Positions 61,976 through 64,000 of a DNA stretch of 64,000 nt are shown here, piece by piece. Each line of letters opens with the position of its first letter. Position 1 is the first letter of the stretch. A model generated the notes under the pieces. The model was not told where the DNA came from and ran no database searches. It worked only from the letters and a program-made list of their open reading frames with translations. The translations under genes were made by a program, and so were the position numbers. The stretch is taken from the NCBI RefSeq assembly GCF_029891575.1, contig NZ_JARZHF010000004.1:186001-250000 (forward strand), read 5' to 3'. Origin of the DNA: Salipaludibacillus daqingensis. GTDB taxonomy: Bacteria; Bacillota; Bacilli; Bacillales; Salisediminibacteriaceae.

Positions 61976-63892
61976 ATGAATTATCCCCTCTCAAACGAAG
62001 ATATTTATTTATTTCATCAAGGTACACACCACCACAGCTACGAGCTTTTAGGTTGTCACCAGATGGAATGGAACGAACAAAAAGGTTTCCGCTTCCTTGT
62101 ATGGGCTCCACATGCTCACCAAGTTTTTCTAGCCGGCGATTTTAATGACTGGAATGGTGAGTCTTATCCACTCGAGCGAGTAAATGAAGAAGGGTTATGG
62201 ATTGGCTTCTTCACAAATATCCCCTCTGGCTCGCCTTATAAGTATTCCATTGTCCACCCTAGTGGACAACGTCTGCTTAAAGCAGATCCCTTTGCCAAAC
62301 AATCAGAGCTTCGCCCAGCTACGGCTTCGGTTACCCCTACAGAAACATATTATGAATGGGCAGACGAAGATTGGCAACATATCAAGAAAAAATACAACCC
62401 ATATCAATCACCGATTAATATTTATGAGGTCCACCTTGGCACTTGGAAAAAGAAAGGGGATGAGGTTCTTTACACGTATCGAGAATTAGCAAAAGATTTA
62501 ATTCCTTATGTAAAGAAACTCGGGTACACACACATAGAATTGATGCCAATTTCAGAACACCCCTTTGACCTTTCATGGGGCTATCAAATCACAGGGTATT
62601 TCTCGATTACGAGTCGTTATGGCTCGCCAGATGATTTCAAATACTTTGTTGACCAGTGCCACCAACACGGAATCGGGGTCATTATGGATTGGGTTCCGGG
62701 ACATTTTTGTAAAGACGAACATGGGCTCAGGCAATTTGATGGGGAACCATTATTCGAGTATTTAGATGATCGAAAAGCTGAAAAAACTTCTTGGGGAACG
62801 CTAACCTTTGATTTTGGTCGTCCTGAAGTACAAAGTTTTCTCTTATCCAATGCTATCTACTGGTTAAAAGAATATCACATTGACGGTATTAGAGTAGATG
62901 CCGTAGCTAGCATGATCTATTTAAACTTCGATAAAAACGATGGGGAAGAGAAAGTTTATAACTCATACGGTGGCGACGAACACCTCGAAGCTATCGCTTT
63001 CTTAAAAAAGCTTAACCAAGTCGTATTCGAGTATTTCCCTACTACATTAATGATGGCTGAGGATAGTTCTGATGTGCCGTTAGTTACTGCCCCGATACAT
63101 GATGGTGGCTTAGGATTTAACTTCAAATGGAACATGGGTTGGATGAATGATGTTCTTGAGTATATGGAACACGATCCTCTTTATCGAAAGTGGAATCATA
63201 ACTTATTAACGTTCTCTTTTATGTATACTCATACTGAAAATTTTGTGTTACCACTATCCCATGATGAAGTCGTGCACGGAAAGAAGTCCTTATTAAATAA
63301 AATGCCTGGCGACCAATGGCAGCAGTTTGCCAACCTACGGTTATTATACGGCTACATGATGGTACACCCAGGGAAAAAATTATTATTCATGGGTGGCGAA
63401 TTTGGTCAATATGCCGAATGGAAAGATAAAGAACAATTAGATTGGCATCTATTAGACTACCCTTTGCATCATAGCATGTTTGACTATGTAAAAACATTAA
63501 ACCATTTCTATAAATCTGAACCTAGTCTCTATGAATTAGACCATGATCATAATGGATTTGAATGGATTGATCCACATAACATCGATCAAAGCATCGTCGC
63601 CTTTATTCGCAAAGGGAAAGAGAAAAAAGACGAAAGAATTATCGTATGTAATTTCACACCTAATGTGAATTATGACTATAAAATCGGTGTGTCTGAACCT
63701 GGAGAATACGTTGAGATTTTCAATTCAGACAAAAAATCGTTCGGCGGATCCGATCAATTGAACAACGAGAAACACTTTAGTTTTGCTGAGAAATGGCATA
63801 ATTTTGAACAACATATCAAAATTATGGTTCCCCCGTTAGCTATTGCTATATTCAAAAAAATAGATCAAGACACAACAGAGGAGGACAACTAA
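61976..63892 (+). CDS. glgB: 1,4-alpha-glucan branching enzyme
   Basis: A 638-residue GH13 enzyme that introduces alpha-1,6 branches into glycogen. An N-terminal CBM48 (FLVWAPHAHQVFLAGDFNDW) is followed by the catalytic domain with VIMDWVPGHF, nucleophile D308 in GIRVDAVASM, acid E362 in MMAEDSSDV and LSHDEVVHGKKSL. GAAAGGA precedes the ATG at 61976; the in-frame TTG at 61970 is less likely. glgC follows directly. Confidence 0.96.
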   Translation: MNYPLSNEDIYLFHQGTHHHSYELLGCHQMEWNEQKGFRFLVWAPHAHQVFLAGDFNDWNGESYPLERVNEEGLWIGFFTNIPSGSPYKYSIVHPSGQRLLKADPFAKQSELRPATASVTPTETYYEWADEDWQHIKKKYNPYQSPINIYEVHLGTWKKKGDEVLYTYRELAKDLIPYVKKLGYTHIELMPISEHPFDLSWGYQITGYFSITSRYGSPDDFKYFVDQCHQHGIGVIMDWVPGHFCKDEHGLRQFDGEPLFEYLDDRKAEKTSWGTLTFDFGRPEVQSFLLSNAIYWLKEYHIDGIRVDAVASMIYLNFDKNDGEEKVYNSYGGDEHLEAIAFLKKLNQVVFEYFPTTLMMAEDSSDVPLVTAPIHDGGLGFNFKWNMGWMNDVLEYMEHDPLYRKWNHNLLTFSFMYTHTENFVLPLSHDEVVHGKKSLLNKMPGDQWQQFANLRLLYGYMMVHPGKKLLFMGGEFGQYAEWKDKEQLDWHLLDYPLHHSMFDYVKTLNHFYKSEPSLYELDHDHNGFEWIDPHNIDQSIVAFIRKGKEKKDERIIVCNFTPNVNYDYKIGVSEPGEYVEIFNSDKKSFGGSDQLNNEKHFSFAEKWHNFEQHIKIMVPPLAIAIFKKIDQDTTEEDN

Positions 63893-64000
63893 ATGAAAAA
63901 AGAATGTGTTGGAATGCTGCTTGCCGGTGGCGAAGGGAAACGATTAGGATTACTGACGAAAAACTTAGCTAAACCTGCCGTCCACTTTGGTGGGAAATAC
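63893..64000 (+). CDS. glgC: Glucose-1-phosphate adenylyltransferase, N-terminal part (cut by window edge)
   Basis: The first 36 residues are present and run off the window. [11 protein letters not shown] followed by [13 protein letters not shown] is the nucleotide-sugar pyrophosphorylase signature of GlgC. The ATG directly follows the glgB stop (TAAATG) and AGGAGGACAAC serves as ribosome site, so glgB and glgC are an operon. The first dozen residues differ from the sometimes-seen LAGGQGSRL form only by conservative changes. Confidence 0.93.
   Translation, partial: MKKECVGMLLAGGEGKRLGLLTKNLAKPAVHFGGKY

Overview
The window is chromosomal DNA from a low-GC, endospore-forming member of the Bacillaceae. 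Gene content and order follow the Bacillus subtilis ytx–ytp–ytm region closely. Spore genes (alpha/beta SASP behind a sigma-G-type promoter, the germination protein YtfJ/GerW), RefZ, bacilliredoxin BrxC and an overlapping sigma-H/sigma-B-type promoter pair support this. A MotP/MotS stator (Na+-coupled in characterised relatives) and strongly acidic extracytoplasmic segments hint at a salt- or alkali-adapted species; that is inference. No rRNA, tRNA, prophage, intact insertion sequence or CRISPR array was seen.

Layout. 0–10 kb: EcsC-family protein with a structured leader, ackA, ytxK, tpx, ytfJ-ytfI, sppA-yteJ (protease and its inhibitor), NAD kinase, YtcJ amidohydrolase. 10–22 kb: SASP, nifZ-thiI (tRNA 4-thiouridine), branched-chain amino acid carrier, ezrA with a small acidic membrane protein, hisJ, refZ, ytsP, diguanylate cyclase dgcP. 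22–31 kb: rpsD with an S4-type leader, tyrS with a T-box leader, a class A penicillin-binding protein with an Asn-rich tail, acuABC, mtnN. 31–40 kb: ccpA-motP-motS, aroA (DAHP synthase/chorismate mutase), an FtsA-like ATPase carrying about five beta-grasp-like modules, and ytxG-ytxH-brxC. 40–52 kb: M29 aminopeptidase, murC, an unknown gene, a nicotinate phosphoribosyltransferase, a 62-residue protein, sftA, ytpQ, ytpP, a PfoR/EIIC-like membrane protein, ytoQ, a DUF84 phosphatase, ytoP. 52–64 kb: ytzB, a Vpr-like subtilase, ytnP, trmB, two tandem YtzH-like genes, ytmP, and the glycogen genes amyX (divergent) and glgB-glgC, the last cut by the window edge.

Themes. Cell division and chromosome segregation recur (ezrA, refZ, the FtsA-like protein, sftA, murC, a class A PBP). 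Carbon and acetate control recurs (ackA, acuABC, ccpA, glycogen genes). The acetyl-CoA synthetase gene that usually sits beside acuABC is absent here and a PBP gene occupies the place.

Most unusual observations: (1) two copies of an intergenic element made of five units of exactly 21 nt, each starting with GCGCGC or a close variant, both placed in the same orientation just after a gene terminator; (2) a riboswitch-like three-way-junction leader in front of the EcsC-family gene; (3) the FtsA-like ATPase fused to repeated beta-grasp-like modules; (4) a conserved-looking stem-loop between ccpA and motP; (5) a diguanylate cyclase that lacks the inhibitory-site arginine.
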